Origin: CAYFUT01 sp964346395 | Lineage (GTDB): Bacteria > Bacillota > Halanaerobiia > Halobacteroidales > Halobacteroidaceae | DNA length: 18,483 bases | Assembly (NCBI GenBank): GCA_964346395.1 | Contig: CAYFUT010000052.1 | Location: forward strand, 1-18,483 | Reading direction: 5' to 3' | Shown: piece after piece, positions 7,038 through 14,882 of the stretch | Layout: each line of letters starts with the position of its first letter | Position numbering within the stretch: the first letter of the stretch is position 1 | Notes under the pieces: model-generated | Told to the model about the DNA's origin: nothing | The model's input: the letters and a program-made list of their open reading frames with translations, nothing else | The model's database searches: none | Position numbers and translations under genes: made by a program

Positions 7038-9122
7038 TTAAACTAGATCATACTTTTGCTTTTTTCTGACTACTGTCGGCTGACTAACCCCTAGTACCTC
7101 AGCAGCTTTGTGCGTACTACCGTATTTATCTAAAGCCTTTTTAATGATATCTTTTTCTACTTCCGTCACTGCCTGTTTAAGAGGAATTATATCAGGCACT
7201 TCAATCTCCAAGTCATCAGTTTTTGTCTTCTTTATTTTGTTAGGCAGGCAGCCAACTTCAATTTTGTCTTGACTAGCCATTACTACAAACCGCTCAATCA
7301 AATTCTCTAGTTCTCTTACATTCCCCGGCCAACTATATTCTTCTAAAACATTGATAGCTGGAAGCGATATCTTTCTATTCGTACCGTATTCTTGATTGAA
7401 TTTCTGAAAGAAATTATAAATTAAAGGAGCAATATCCTCTTTTCTTTCCCGCAGAGGAGGTACGTAAATAGGTACTACATTCAGCCGATAATACAGATCT
7501 TCTCTAAATTCTCCCTCTTCCATCATCTGTTTTAAATTCCGGTTAGTAGCCGCAATGATTCTGGGGTTGACTTCAAAACTCTCCGTCCCCCCTACTCTCA
7601 TTATTTCTCCTTCCTGCAGAGCCCGCAGCAGCTTAACCTGCAGGTTCATCGGCAGTTCGCCTATCTCATCCAAAAATAAAGTTCCATCATCAGCTAGTTC
7701 AAACATCCCCGGCTTCCCTTCTGCCTTAGCACCAGTAAAAGCTCCCTCTTCATATCCAAACAATTCAGCTTCAATCAAATTATCTGGAATTGCCCCACAA
7801 TTAAGCTTAATTAAGGAATTACTCCGGCGCGAACTGGATTTATGGATTGTCTTGGCTACAATTTCTTTTCCCACTCCCGATTCACCAATAATTAACACTG
7901 TAGAATCTGCCTTAGCTACCTGTAAAGCTACATTAAATACCTTTTCTATCTTTTCACTTTTAACTACTACATTCTCAATATCTAACTGCTGTTCTCGTAA
8001 CTTCTCCAGTTCCGAATAATACCGCTGACTCATTTTTTTAGTTTCTTCTAATTCTTCTTTCAACTGATTTAATTCTTCTAAATCCCTTACAGTCGTCACT
8101 ACGCGCACTATTTCTCCGCTTTCATCAAATACAGGAGTACCAGTGATTAAAACTTCTTTCCCCGTTTTGATTTCATGCATAATAGTAACCGGTTCTTCCT
8201 CTTCTAAGACTAATAAAGTAACTGACTGCGAATATACTCCCTCATCAACTAAATCTTTCATGTGTTCACCGAGAACTTCTTCTGCTTCAATTCCCGTGAT
8301 TTCTTCGTAAGCACTATTGATTCGGAGGGTATTTCCCACTCCATCTGTGATATACAAGCCGTCCGATACCGACTCAATAATCCCATCTAACTCTTTATTT
8401 AATTTCTTTACTCGGTCTAACTCTTCCGACACTTCTTCTAAATCAGATATATCCTGGAAAATTGCCATTGATCCTTTAACTTCGCCCTCTTTAATAATCG
8501 GAGTTCGATTAGTCAAAGCAGTTACCTCGCCTACTTTCACTTTTTCTCCAAACTCCCGCTCTCCAGAATTTAAAACTTCCAATAACCCGGTATTCGGAAT
8601 TACCTTTTTTACATACTCTCCAACTGCATCCTCACTTTTCCAGCCCAGTATTTCTTCCCCAGCCTGATTAAGAGTAGTGATTATTCCCTGTTCATCAATA
8701 GCCACAATTCCGTTATGAGACGAATCAAGAATTGTATTTACTTCCCGCGCAGTTTCTTTAGCTTGCTGAGAAAACGCTTCTACTAAATCAGTTCTAGTTA
8801 AAATGCCGACAACTGTTCCCTGCTCATCAACAACAGGTAACCTGCCTACTTTTATCTGCCAGGCTTCTTCTATGGTCTTATCTGGCTCAATTTTAACTAC
8901 CTCTTCGGTCATTACTTTCCCAATTGCTTTATCATTATTCCACCCATTAGCTACCGCCTTCATCAAATGAGCCTTAGTGAAAATTCCACTTAATTGCTGA
9001 TCATCATTGACTATCGGCGCCCCATCAATCTGCTCTTCATAAAATACCGCCGCCGCTTCTTTAATGGAGTCTTGTTCAGAAAAAATGATCGGATCCGGAG
9101 TCATTACCTCAGCTACTTTCAC
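7038..9122 (-). CDS. Sigma-54-dependent activator with CBS and PAS sensor domains
   Basis: This enhancer-binding protein of about 694 residues uses ATP to open sigma-54 promoters. In numbering from the TTG at 9128, the domains are CBS 1 (about 5-60), CBS 2 (70-122), PAS 1 (130-230), PAS 2 (245-352) and a coiled-coil linker (350-382). Then come the AAA+ domain (385-620) and a Fis-type helix-turn-helix (about 671-692). Walker A GESGVGKE is at 415-422, the sigma-54 contact GAFTGA at 462-467, Walker B FLDEIG at 485-490 and YRLN at 547-550. There is no phospho-receiver domain, so the CBS or PAS domains must carry the signal. I prefer the GTG at 9120-9122, six bases after AAGGGA; the TTG at 9128 abuts that site. 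Position next to the kdd promoter suggests it activates lysine fermentation. The architecture recalls PrdR of proline reductase clusters. Confidence 0.92.
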   Translation of the reverse strand: MKVAEVMTPDPIIFSEQDSIKEAAAVFYEEQIDGAPIVNDDQQLSGIFTKAHLMKAVANGWNNDKAIGKVMTEEVVKIEPDKTIEEAWQIKVGRLPVVDEQGTVVGILTRTDLVEAFSQQAKETAREVNTILDSSHNGIVAIDEQGIITTLNQAGEEILGWKSEDAVGEYVKKVIPNTGLLEVLNSGEREFGEKVKVGEVTALTNRTPIIKEGEVKGSMAIFQDISDLEEVSEELDRVKKLNKELDGIIESVSDGLYITDGVGNTLRINSAYEEITGIEAEEVLGEHMKDLVDEGVYSQSVTLLVLEEEEPVTIMHEIKTGKEVLITGTPVFDESGEIVRVVTTVRDLEELNQLKEELEETKKMSQRYYSELEKLREQQLDIENVVVKSEKIEKVFNVALQVAKADSTVLIIGESGVGKEIVAKTIHKSSSRRSNSLIKLNCGAIPDNLIEAELFGYEEGAFTGAKAEGKPGMFELADDGTLFLDEIGELPMNLQVKLLRALQEGEIMRVGGTESFEVNPRIIAATNRNLKQMMEEGEFREDLYYRLNVVPIYVPPLRERKEDIAPLIYNFFQKFNQEYGTNRKISLPAINVLEEYSWPGNVRELENLIERFVVMASQDKIEVGCLPNKIKKTKTDDLEIEVPDIIPLKQAVTEVEKDIIKKALDKYGSTHKAAEVLGVSQPTVVRKKQKYDLV

Positions 9123-9237
9123 TGGCAATCCCTTCCTTTACTCTTTCATTTGCTGGCTTATAAATTGCCACTTATTTAGATGTCATCCGCGTTAACTTAA
9201 ATTATATTTTTCCAATTGATTTGTTTTTAAAGTTCCT

Positions 9238-9268
9238 AATAACCGGATGGTTTCTATCCGGTTATTTT
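9238..9268 (+). terminator. Hairpin with T-run on the plus strand
   Basis: The arms AATAACCGGAT and ATCCGGTTATT (11 bp, perfect) flank a 7-base loop and are followed by TTT and C on the plus strand. It has the form of an intrinsic terminator, but no plus-strand gene precedes it. Read on the minus strand it lacks a T-run. It may mark the end of the rpoN transcript as a processing hairpin; its role is unclear. Confidence 0.4.
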
Positions 9269-9284
9269 TCTCTACACTTACTTA

Positions 9285-9467
9285 GTGGGAGGGGGTTCAG
9301 TCGATAAATTTAAGTTTTTTGTTAGCGTTACTTAGCCTCACCGGAAATTAAAATTAAGCACGAATTAGCTAATTTAATTTTTTAAATTAGCTTGCTTAAT
9401 TTTAAATTGGAGGTGAGGTTTAGTGACGCTTCAAAAAACTTTTCCTATCGACTGAACCCCCTCCCAC
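9285..9467. mobile_element. MITE-like foldback element with TA flanks
   Basis: The 183 bases form one long imperfect palindrome. The outer arms (9282-9305 and 9447-9470) match over 24 bases without error, starting GTGGGAGGGGGTTCAG inside a TA on each side. The inner arms continue with partial pairing to a centre near 9376, where GCTAATTTAA faces TTAAATTAGC. It has no coding capacity. Long terminal inverted repeats, small size and TA on both borders fit a non-autonomous element mobilised by a TA-targeting transposase (IS630/Tc1-mariner type). The parent is not in the window and the family is not recognised, so this remains an inference. It ends 12 bases past the rpoN stop and its RNA could act as a terminator. 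Confidence 0.65.
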
Positions 9468-9479
9468 TAAACTAAACAC

Positions 9480-10796
9480 TTATTCATACCGCTTCCGCTG
9501 ACGTGAAGAAGGAATTCTCAACTTCTTTCTATACTTAGCTACTGTCCGCCGGGCCAACTTAATTCCCCGAGCTGCCAATTCATCTGTTAGCTGTTGGTCA
9601 CTTAAGGGGGTGGTCTTATCTTCCTCAGCTATTATCTTTTTGAGCTGATGGCGGACACTAATCGCAGCAATCTCCTGCTCTCCACTCTTAATTCCTTCGG
9701 CAAAGAAAAACTTTAAATGAAACAACCCATACGGCGTTTGAACATATTTATTAGTGGTTGCTCGACTAACAGTAGATTCATGCTTATTAATTCGATCAGC
9801 TACTTCAGCCATCGTCAGCGGGCGGAGATATTCGATTCCTCCGGCAAAAAATTCCGACTGCAAATCAATTAGCGCCTCCACTATTTGATAAATCGTCCGT
9901 CGGCGCTGCTCAATACTTCTTACCAACCATAGAGCTTTCTGCAGTTTTTCCTTTACATAATCCGCAGTTTCTGCTTCCTCCTGCTCTAATAACCGCCTAT
10001 ATTTCTGGTTAATCCGTAAAGTAGGAAAACTATCCTCAGTCATAATAATTACTGGATCAGTTCCAGTTTCCTTTACAATAATATCTGGCTCTAAATATTC
10101 ACCACCCAGCTCCGCATCAAATTTATTGGCAGGTACTGGATCCAACTCGCTAATCAAATCACTTATCTGTTGAGCTTCCTCCGGCTTGATTCCCAGACTA
10201 TTAGCAATTTTTCTTATTTTATTTTTTTCCAAATCATTTAAATAATTAGCTATAATTTTCCTAGCTAATTCAACTTTTCGTTCACTATAATTAGCTGCTA
10301 ATTCTTCTAATTCAATTAACAAAGCCTCTTGACAGTTAGCAGCAGCAATTCCTTCGGGAGCTACTTGCTTTATCTTTTTTAATACCGCTTCTACCCGGGC
10401 TTCACTAACTCCCAATTTCTGACTCACCACTTTAAAATCAGTAAAAAAACCGCACTCATCTAAACTCCCTATAATATATTCCGCAATTTCCCGCTCCTGC
10501 TCATCGGCAACTACCAAATTAACTTGTTTTTGTAAATAATCATTTAAGGTCAATTTTTCGCCCACAAAACTTTCATAGTCAACCTCTTGCTGATTAACAG
10601 GAGCATAGTCATCTTCTCTATAATTAGAATCCAATTCAAGCAGCGGATTATCAAGTGTTTCCTCCTGAATATATTCCTTTAATTCTAACGTTGAAAATTG
10701 TAATAATTCAATAGATTGCTGTAATTCCGCTGTCATTACTAATTTCTGTTCTTGGTTTTGTTCCGTTTCCGTATTCATCTGCTGATTTAACTTCAT
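9480..10796 (-). CDS. rpoN: RNA polymerase sigma-54 factor
   Basis: RpoN directs RNA polymerase to -24/-12 promoters and needs an AAA+ activator to open DNA. From the ATG at 10794-10796 the protein is 438 residues. The Q- and L-rich activator-interacting region I (about 1-55) contains QKLVMTAELQQSIELLQFST. The core-binding region is about 90-230. A C-terminal DNA-binding domain follows, with HESTVSRATTNKYVQTPYGL and the RpoN box ARRTVAKYR at about 415-423. The frame is open for 20 more codons upstream. I reject that extension because AGAGGTGG stands just before the inner ATG and because the extension overlaps the promoter's -10 box. The gene sits upstream of the activator gene and has its own sigma-70-type promoter. 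Co-location with an activator and a target operon suggests a local regulatory unit, although RpoN normally serves several operons. Confidence 0.96.
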   Translation of the reverse strand: MKLNQQMNTETEQNQEQKLVMTAELQQSIELLQFSTLELKEYIQEETLDNPLLELDSNYREDDYAPVNQQEVDYESFVGEKLTLNDYLQKQVNLVVADEQEREIAEYIIGSLDECGFFTDFKVVSQKLGVSEARVEAVLKKIKQVAPEGIAAANCQEALLIELEELAANYSERKVELARKIIANYLNDLEKNKIRKIANSLGIKPEEAQQISDLISELDPVPANKFDAELGGEYLEPDIIVKETGTDPVIIMTEDSFPTLRINQKYRRLLEQEEAETADYVKEKLQKALWLVRSIEQRRRTIYQIVEALIDLQSEFFAGGIEYLRPLTMAEVADRINKHESTVSRATTNKYVQTPYGLFHLKFFFAEGIKSGEQEIAAISVRHQLKKIIAEEDKTTPLSDQQLTDELAARGIKLARRTVAKYRKKLRIPSSRQRKRYE

Positions 10797-10820
10797 CCGG
10801 CACCACCTCTTTGGAAGTTC

Positions 10821-10849
10821 ATTATACCACAATATGTTGTATTCAACAA
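10821..10849 (-). promoter_or_regulatory. Sigma-70/SigA-type promoter of rpoN
   Basis: On the minus strand TTGTTG (10844-10849) and TATAAT (10821-10826) are 17 bases apart, and TGG just before TATAAT gives an extended -10. The predicted start near 10814 leaves a short leader with the AGAGGTGG ribosome site. Confidence 0.8.
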
Positions 10850-10900
10850 AGACCATGGTTATCCCTTGTGCCTGAGCAAATAAATAATTACCAACTTAAA

Positions 10901-10920
10901 AAGTCGCCTGACGGCGACTT
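10901..10920 (-). terminator. Hairpin terminator of the AAGTCGCC family, copy 1
   Basis: The arms AAGTCGCC and GGCGACTT flank the loop TGAC. On the minus strand the stem is followed by TTTAAG, so the run reads CTTTTT. It would insulate the rpoN promoter from transcripts coming from sulP. The same stem recurs at 17064 and, with one wobble, at 17133. Confidence 0.55.
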
Positions 10921-10956
10921 AGCTTGAGATTGAGATTGAGTTTAAGTCAACCATAT

Positions 10957-10979
10957 TAAAAAAGCAATTTCTTTTGCTT
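10957..10979 (-). terminator. Weak AT-rich hairpin with T-run
   Basis: AAGCAA and TTGCTT (10962-10979) enclose a 6-base loop, and on the minus strand the stem continues into TTTTAATA. It lies between the sulP terminator and copy 1 of the AAGTCGCC hairpin. The stem is only six base pairs, so it is a weak candidate. Confidence 0.35.
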
Positions 10980-11062
10980 AATTTACTAAACCCAGTTTAA
11001 AACAAAAATACACTTGTCAAAAATTATCCATAACCTTTAAAAAGTATAATTTCCTAAACGAC

Positions 11063-11084
11063 AAAAAAGCAGCCTCTCGGCTGC
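11063..11084 (-). terminator. Intrinsic terminator of the znu-fur-sulP operon
   Basis: On the minus strand GCAGCC, loop GAGA, GGCTGC is followed directly by six T. It begins 11 bases after the sulP stop codon. Confidence 0.87.
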
Positions 11085-11094
11085 CGCTGCTTAC

Positions 11095-12777
11095 TTATTC
11101 TTCCTCATCAACAGATTCTACAGCATCCCGGGTAGAGGCAAAAACTTCCTCTTTCGAAAAGAACACATTTTCTTCTCCTATCTGTGAAATAATACCTATA
11201 TCCTTTAAGGTTTCATAATTTTCTTCCTTTACCCCCGATAACATTACCTCACCGCCGTTCTCTTGCACTCGATTAATAAACTTTTCTAATTCTTTAACTG
11301 AAGTTAAATCAATTCCTTCCATATTTCTAACCCGAATTACAAACGGTCTACCCTTAACATAAATATCATCTAATTCTTGTTTGAAGTTTTCCGCTGCACT
11401 AAAATTAAGACTCCCCGCTAAATTAATCACTATATATTCATTCTCTTCAATCTCAGCGGCCTTTTTTTGGGCCAACTTGCTATCAACATCTTCGTCATAA
11501 CTCATCGGCTCTACATTAGCTTTACTGCTTTCCTTTAAAACTACAATCAGCGAAATCAAAACTCCCAAATATACAGCCTGCTCCAATCGGGGCAGCAGCA
11601 CAGTAGCCAGAAAAGTCACTACAAAAATCAAGGTATCAGCCTCTGTGGCTCGAAATACCTCTAAAATTTCCTGTTTATTTATCATCCGCACAGCTACTAA
11701 AATTACTAATCCCGCCAAACTAGCAATCGGAATATACTTTACAAACGGATTAAACAAAACTATAAAAACTCCTATAATAACCGCCGATATTAGTTCAGCA
11801 AATCTGCTCTTAGCTCCTAATTGATAATTCAAAAAAGAATTAGTAAAGGAACCAGCACTGGCAAATCCATTATAACAAGCAGCTATCAGATTAATAATTC
11901 CCTGACCAATAAACTCATTATTAATATCTATCTCCTCTTCTGCCCTATTTTCTAGCGACTTAACCACCGCTAACGTCTGAATTAAACCTACAATAGCTAC
12001 CGCCACAGCTTTAGTAAACAGCCGGCTCATAAACTCAAGGTCAAACTCAATTAAATCAAATGTAGGCAGTGAAGCAGGTAGTTGGCCCACAATACTTACC
12101 TGCTGCTCTAAATTAAAGAAGTAAACTGCCAGCGTAGCTGCTGTTACACCGAGAAAATGAGCCGGCAGGCGGGGAGCTAAGCGTTCACTAACTAAAATTA
12201 AGATGATTGTTGAACTACCTAACAAAGCCGCCAATAAATTTACTGCTCCCAACTTTTTAACTAACAAATATAAATTAGCAAACAGATTAGAACCCCTAAC
12301 AGTAGAAATTTCGACTAAATTACCTAGTTGACCGCCAGCAATAATCAGGGCAGTACCAGTAGTTAACCCCACAATTACTGGATGTGATATATAATTAACT
12401 AGTCCCCCTAACTGAAACAATCCAAATAACAGTTGAAAAACCCCCACCAGGAAAGTTAACACCAATACAGCCTGCAAATAATTTCCGTCCTGCACAAAAT
12501 TCAGATTGCTGGCAATCGCCATTGCCATTAAGTTAGTAGGACCCACCACCATATAGCTAGAAGAACCTACAAAAGTAGCCACCACTTTGGCTACAATGGA
12601 GGTATAAATTCCATAAACAGGATTAACTCCAGCAATTAACGCATACGCCATATTCTGCGGCAAAGACAGCGTAGCTATAGAAATTCCAGCAGCAAAGTCC
12701 GACTTCAAAAAATTAAGTTGGTAATTTTTTATCATTTTAACAAAATTAATTTTAGGCAATTTTTTTAGCAATCTCAA
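11095..12777 (-). CDS. SulP family anion transporter with STAS domain
   Basis: The protein of about 560 residues has a hydrophobic N-terminal part (about 25-415) with many membrane segments, including the SulP signature region LSLPQNMAYALIAGVNPVYG (38-57). A soluble STAS domain (about 448-550) with GIDLTSVKEL follows. SulP proteins move sulfate, bicarbonate, chloride or other anions, and the substrate cannot be read from this sequence. The gene starts 6 bases after the Fur-family gene and ends at a strong terminator, so it is the last member of the znu operon. This is an odd partner for metal uptake. The start is TTG at 12775-12777, or more likely the TTG at 12769-12771, which has better spacing from AAGGG. 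Alternative: an ATG 14 codons in. Confidence 0.87.
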   Translation of the reverse strand: MRLLKKLPKINFVKMIKNYQLNFLKSDFAAGISIATLSLPQNMAYALIAGVNPVYGIYTSIVAKVVATFVGSSSYMVVGPTNLMAMAIASNLNFVQDGNYLQAVLVLTFLVGVFQLLFGLFQLGGLVNYISHPVIVGLTTGTALIIAGGQLGNLVEISTVRGSNLFANLYLLVKKLGAVNLLAALLGSSTIILILVSERLAPRLPAHFLGVTAATLAVYFFNLEQQVSIVGQLPASLPTFDLIEFDLEFMSRLFTKAVAVAIVGLIQTLAVVKSLENRAEEEIDINNEFIGQGIINLIAACYNGFASAGSFTNSFLNYQLGAKSRFAELISAVIIGVFIVLFNPFVKYIPIASLAGLVILVAVRMINKQEILEVFRATEADTLIFVVTFLATVLLPRLEQAVYLGVLISLIVVLKESSKANVEPMSYDEDVDSKLAQKKAAEIEENEYIVINLAGSLNFSAAENFKQELDDIYVKGRPFVIRVRNMEGIDLTSVKELEKFINRVQENGGEVMLSGVKEENYETLKDIGIISQIGEENVFFSKEEVFASTRDAVESVDEEE

Positions 12778-12783
12778 TCACCC

Positions 12784-13212
12784 TTAGTTTGATTTCTGAC
12801 ATTCAGGACAGAGACCGTAAAACTTAATTTGATGATCGCAAATATCATACCCAGTTTCCTGAGCTAAATACTCCTCAAATTCAGGCAGCGGACAATCCAA
12901 GGGGAGAATCTCGCTGCACTCAATACAGACTAAATGATGGTGGTGGCCACCGTCATCCTGTAATTCAAATTTGCTTATCTGATCCCCCAAATTAAATTTG
13001 CGGACAATTCCTTTCGTGGTAAAACTATTCAAACTTCGATAAACAGTTGATAACTGGATTTTTTCTCTTTCATTCTTTAGTCTATCAAATATTTCTTGTG
13101 CTGCTAAAGGTTGTTCTGCTTCCTCCAGCACCCGCAAAATTTCCAACCGCTGTTCTGTACACCGCAGCCCTTTATTTTTAAGAATCTCCTTCCCCTCTAC
13201 TAGTCTTTTCAT
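12784..13212 (-). CDS. zur: Fur-family metal regulator, probably Zur
   Basis: This is a 142-residue Fur-superfamily repressor. The N-terminal winged helix contains LRCTEQRLEILRVL (17-30) and the recognition region IQLSTVYRSLNSF (52-64). The dimerisation domain has HHHH (90-93) and two structural-zinc pairs, CIEC (96-99) and CPEC (135-138). Location inside a zinc-type ABC transporter operon, downstream of a 7-1-7 operator, points to Zur and autoregulation. Fur or a manganese-sensing relative cannot be excluded from sequence alone. I take the ATG at 13210-13212, five bases after GAGGGG; an in-frame GTG lies two codons upstream. An 86-base gap separates it from znuB, with no clear promoter of its own; sulP follows after 6 bases. 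Confidence 0.85.
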   Translation of the reverse strand: MKRLVEGKEILKNKGLRCTEQRLEILRVLEEAEQPLAAQEIFDRLKNEREKIQLSTVYRSLNSFTTKGIVRKFNLGDQISKFELQDDGGHHHHLVCIECSEILPLDCPLPEFEEYLAQETGYDICDHQIKFYGLCPECQKSN

Positions 13213-13298
13213 AGCCACCCCTCGCTCATATTTATATTATGGGCAAATTTCATCAGTAAAATTTACTAGTTATTTTCCAGTTTGAATATCTATTATTT

Positions 13299-14111
13299 TC
13301 AGCAATAATTTACTTTCCTGTGCAGTATCGCTCCTAAATAAATCGCTGCCAATAATAAAATTATAGAAGCTCCAGAAGAAATGTCAAACTGATAAGAAAT
13401 CCACAGCCCTATTAAGCTGATCACAGCTCCAATTACCACCGCAAGCTCCATCATCTGTTTTAAATCATAGGTAAATAATTTAGCAATTGCCGGCGGAGCT
13501 GTTAACAGAGCGATTACCAATATAATACCCACTACTTTAATCAAAATAACAATTGATAAAGCAATTAAAATAAACAACAAATATTCAAATAAGCTAGTAT
13601 TCAACCCATTCACAAACATAAATTCTTTATCAAATAAGTAAGCCTGCCAATAATTAAATAACGCAGTTACTGTTACTACTATTACTGCTGCTAATAAAGC
13701 CATAATTCCCAGATCAAACCGAGTAACAGTTAAAATATCTCCGAATAAATAAGAACTTATATCCGGCGGATACCCCGGCGTAAAACTAATAAATAAAATC
13801 CCTAGCGCCATTCCTACTGCCCAGAACAGTCCCATCAGAGTATCAATTTCAGTCTGAATTTTATTGCGAATAGTTACCACACCCACTGCAGCCAAAATTG
13901 AAAAGAAAAAAGCACCGATAATTGGTTCAATATTTAAATAATATCCAAGTCCAATGCCGCCAAAAGAAGTATGAGCTATTCCTCCGCTCATCATCACTAA
14001 TTTCTTTTCTACAATAATAGTGCCCATAATCCCACAAACTATACTGGCTAACACTGCACTTAATACTGCATTCTGGAGAAAGGCATAATTTAAAACTGCT
14101 TTAATCATCAT
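13299..14111 (-). CDS. znuB: Zinc/manganese-type ABC transporter permease
   Basis: This is an integral membrane permease of the ABC-3 family (ZnuB/MntB/TroC-like), 270 residues with about eight hydrophobic segments. Family signs include the early SIVCGIMGTIIVEKKLVMMSGG with ISHT-like GGIAHTSFGGIGLGYYL (about 43-59), and the cytoplasmic loop LMGLFWAVGMALGILFISF followed by LFGDIL (about 92-127). The segment IALSIVILIKVVGIILVIAL and the conserved LTAPPAIAKLF (about 198-208) are in the C-terminal half. It forms the transmembrane channel for the ion delivered by the lipoprotein encoded upstream. It overlaps the end of znuC by 11 bases. Two ATG codons in a row (14109-14111 and 14106-14108) are possible starts. 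The metal, zinc or manganese or iron, cannot be settled from the permease. Confidence 0.9.
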   Translation of the reverse strand: MMIKAVLNYAFLQNAVLSAVLASIVCGIMGTIIVEKKLVMMSGGIAHTSFGGIGLGYYLNIEPIIGAFFFSILAAVGVVTIRNKIQTEIDTLMGLFWAVGMALGILFISFTPGYPPDISSYLFGDILTVTRFDLGIMALLAAVIVVTVTALFNYWQAYLFDKEFMFVNGLNTSLFEYLLFILIALSIVILIKVVGIILVIALLTAPPAIAKLFTYDLKQMMELAVVIGAVISLIGLWISYQFDISSGASIILLLAAIYLGAILHRKVNYC

Positions 14112-14871
14112 CTCCCACCTCCCGATGAGGCTTTAAAACCCGATGCGGAACTCCATGAGCAATTAAATCTATCGGACACCCATAAACCTGATTAACAGTT
14201 TTCGAGTCTAACTTCTTCTCCCCGTGGTAATATAAAGTCTGATTTAAACAAGCTATATTATCAAAATGAGAAGAAACAGCAGACATATCATGAGTTACAT
14301 TTACTATCGTAATCTCCTCATTCAACTCCTTCAAGAGTGAATAAATTTCTGTTTTCGTATCAGCATCTATACTGGCAGTAGGTTCATCTAGTAATAAAAT
14401 TTCCGGCTCAGCAGCTAAAGCCCGGGCAATCAATACTTTCTGCAGTTGACCGCCCGATAACTGTCCGATTTGTCTGTCTTTTAAATCGTAAATACTTAAT
14501 TTTTCAAGTAAGTCAACAGCCTTTTCTTTATCAGCCGGAGAATAACTTTTAAATAGTTGAATTTTATTATCTAATCTCCCCATCAATACCACATCCAGCA
14601 CACTAACGGGAAATTGCTGATTGAAGTTGGCCCCCTGGGGAACATAACCTAATAGATCCCTCTTTTGTTCTAATTTAGAACCAAAGATTCTTATCTTTCC
14701 AGTAGCTGGTTCTATCAAACCCAAAATTACTTTTAATAAAGTACTTTTCCCGGCCCCATTAGGACCGAGAATACCCAGAAATTCTTTCTCTTCCACTTCT
14801 AAATTTATATCCTCTAAAGCCTGCTCTTCACCGTAAAAAACATTAACTCCGGTCAGCGAAATTGCCTTCAT
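14101..14871 (-). CDS. znuC: Zinc/manganese-type ABC transporter ATPase
   Basis: This 256-residue ABC ATPase powers metal import on the cytoplasmic face. Walker A GPNGAGKS is at 36-43, the Q-loop at VPQG (77-80), the signature LSGGQ at 138-142, Walker B ILLLDEP at 158-164 and the switch His at 194 (VTHD). Sequence and length match the Zn/Mn-type ABC-3 ATPases. I place the start at the ATG 14869-14871 after AGGGGGGAG; an in-frame GTG five codons upstream overlaps the znuA stop and lacks its own site. The gene lies between the lipoprotein and permease genes and overlaps the latter, so translation is probably coupled. Confidence 0.92.
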   Translation of the reverse strand: MKAISLTGVNVFYGEEQALEDINLEVEEKEFLGILGPNGAGKSTLLKVILGLIEPATGKIRIFGSKLEQKRDLLGYVPQGANFNQQFPVSVLDVVLMGRLDNKIQLFKSYSPADKEKAVDLLEKLSIYDLKDRQIGQLSGGQLQKVLIARALAAEPEILLLDEPTASIDADTKTEIYSLLKELNEEITIVNVTHDMSAVSSHFDNIACLNQTLYYHGEKKLDSKTVNQVYGCPIDLIAHGVPHRVLKPHREVGDDD

Positions 14872-14882
14872 TTTCTCCCCCC

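Larger units (their letters stand above)
9129..9479. other. Intergenic region between the activator gene and rpoN
   Basis: No protein gene is visible in these 351 bases. They hold a foldback element (9285-9467) and a smaller hairpin (9238-9268). The remaining part before the activator gene is AT-rich, with a TATAAT on the minus strand at 9201-9206 but no convincing -35 box, so the promoter of the activator gene is undefined. Confidence 0.7.

Noticed and set aside
7555..8667. Plus-strand open frames of 154 and 116 codons inside the activator gene
   Set aside because: They lie entirely antisense to the AAA+ and PAS coding region, lack family motifs and ribosome sites, and reflect codon bias of the real gene.
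9156..9170. GG-N10-GC on the minus strand upstream of the activator gene, as a second sigma-54 promoter
   Set aside because: Only the GG/GC pairs fit. The TT of the -12 box is AA here, and the site may simply reflect a small TGGC/GCCA inverted repeat. Autoregulation is not supported.
9285..9467. CRISPR-like or integron attC repeat
   Set aside because: There is a single palindrome without repeat-spacer periodicity, no cas or integrase gene, and no attC core sites; TA-flanked inverted repeats fit a MITE better.
10797..10856. N-terminal extension of rpoN by 20 codons
   Set aside because: The extension covers the TATAAT promoter box and lacks a ribosome site, while the inner ATG has AGAGGTGG just upstream and begins at the normal sigma-54 N-terminus.
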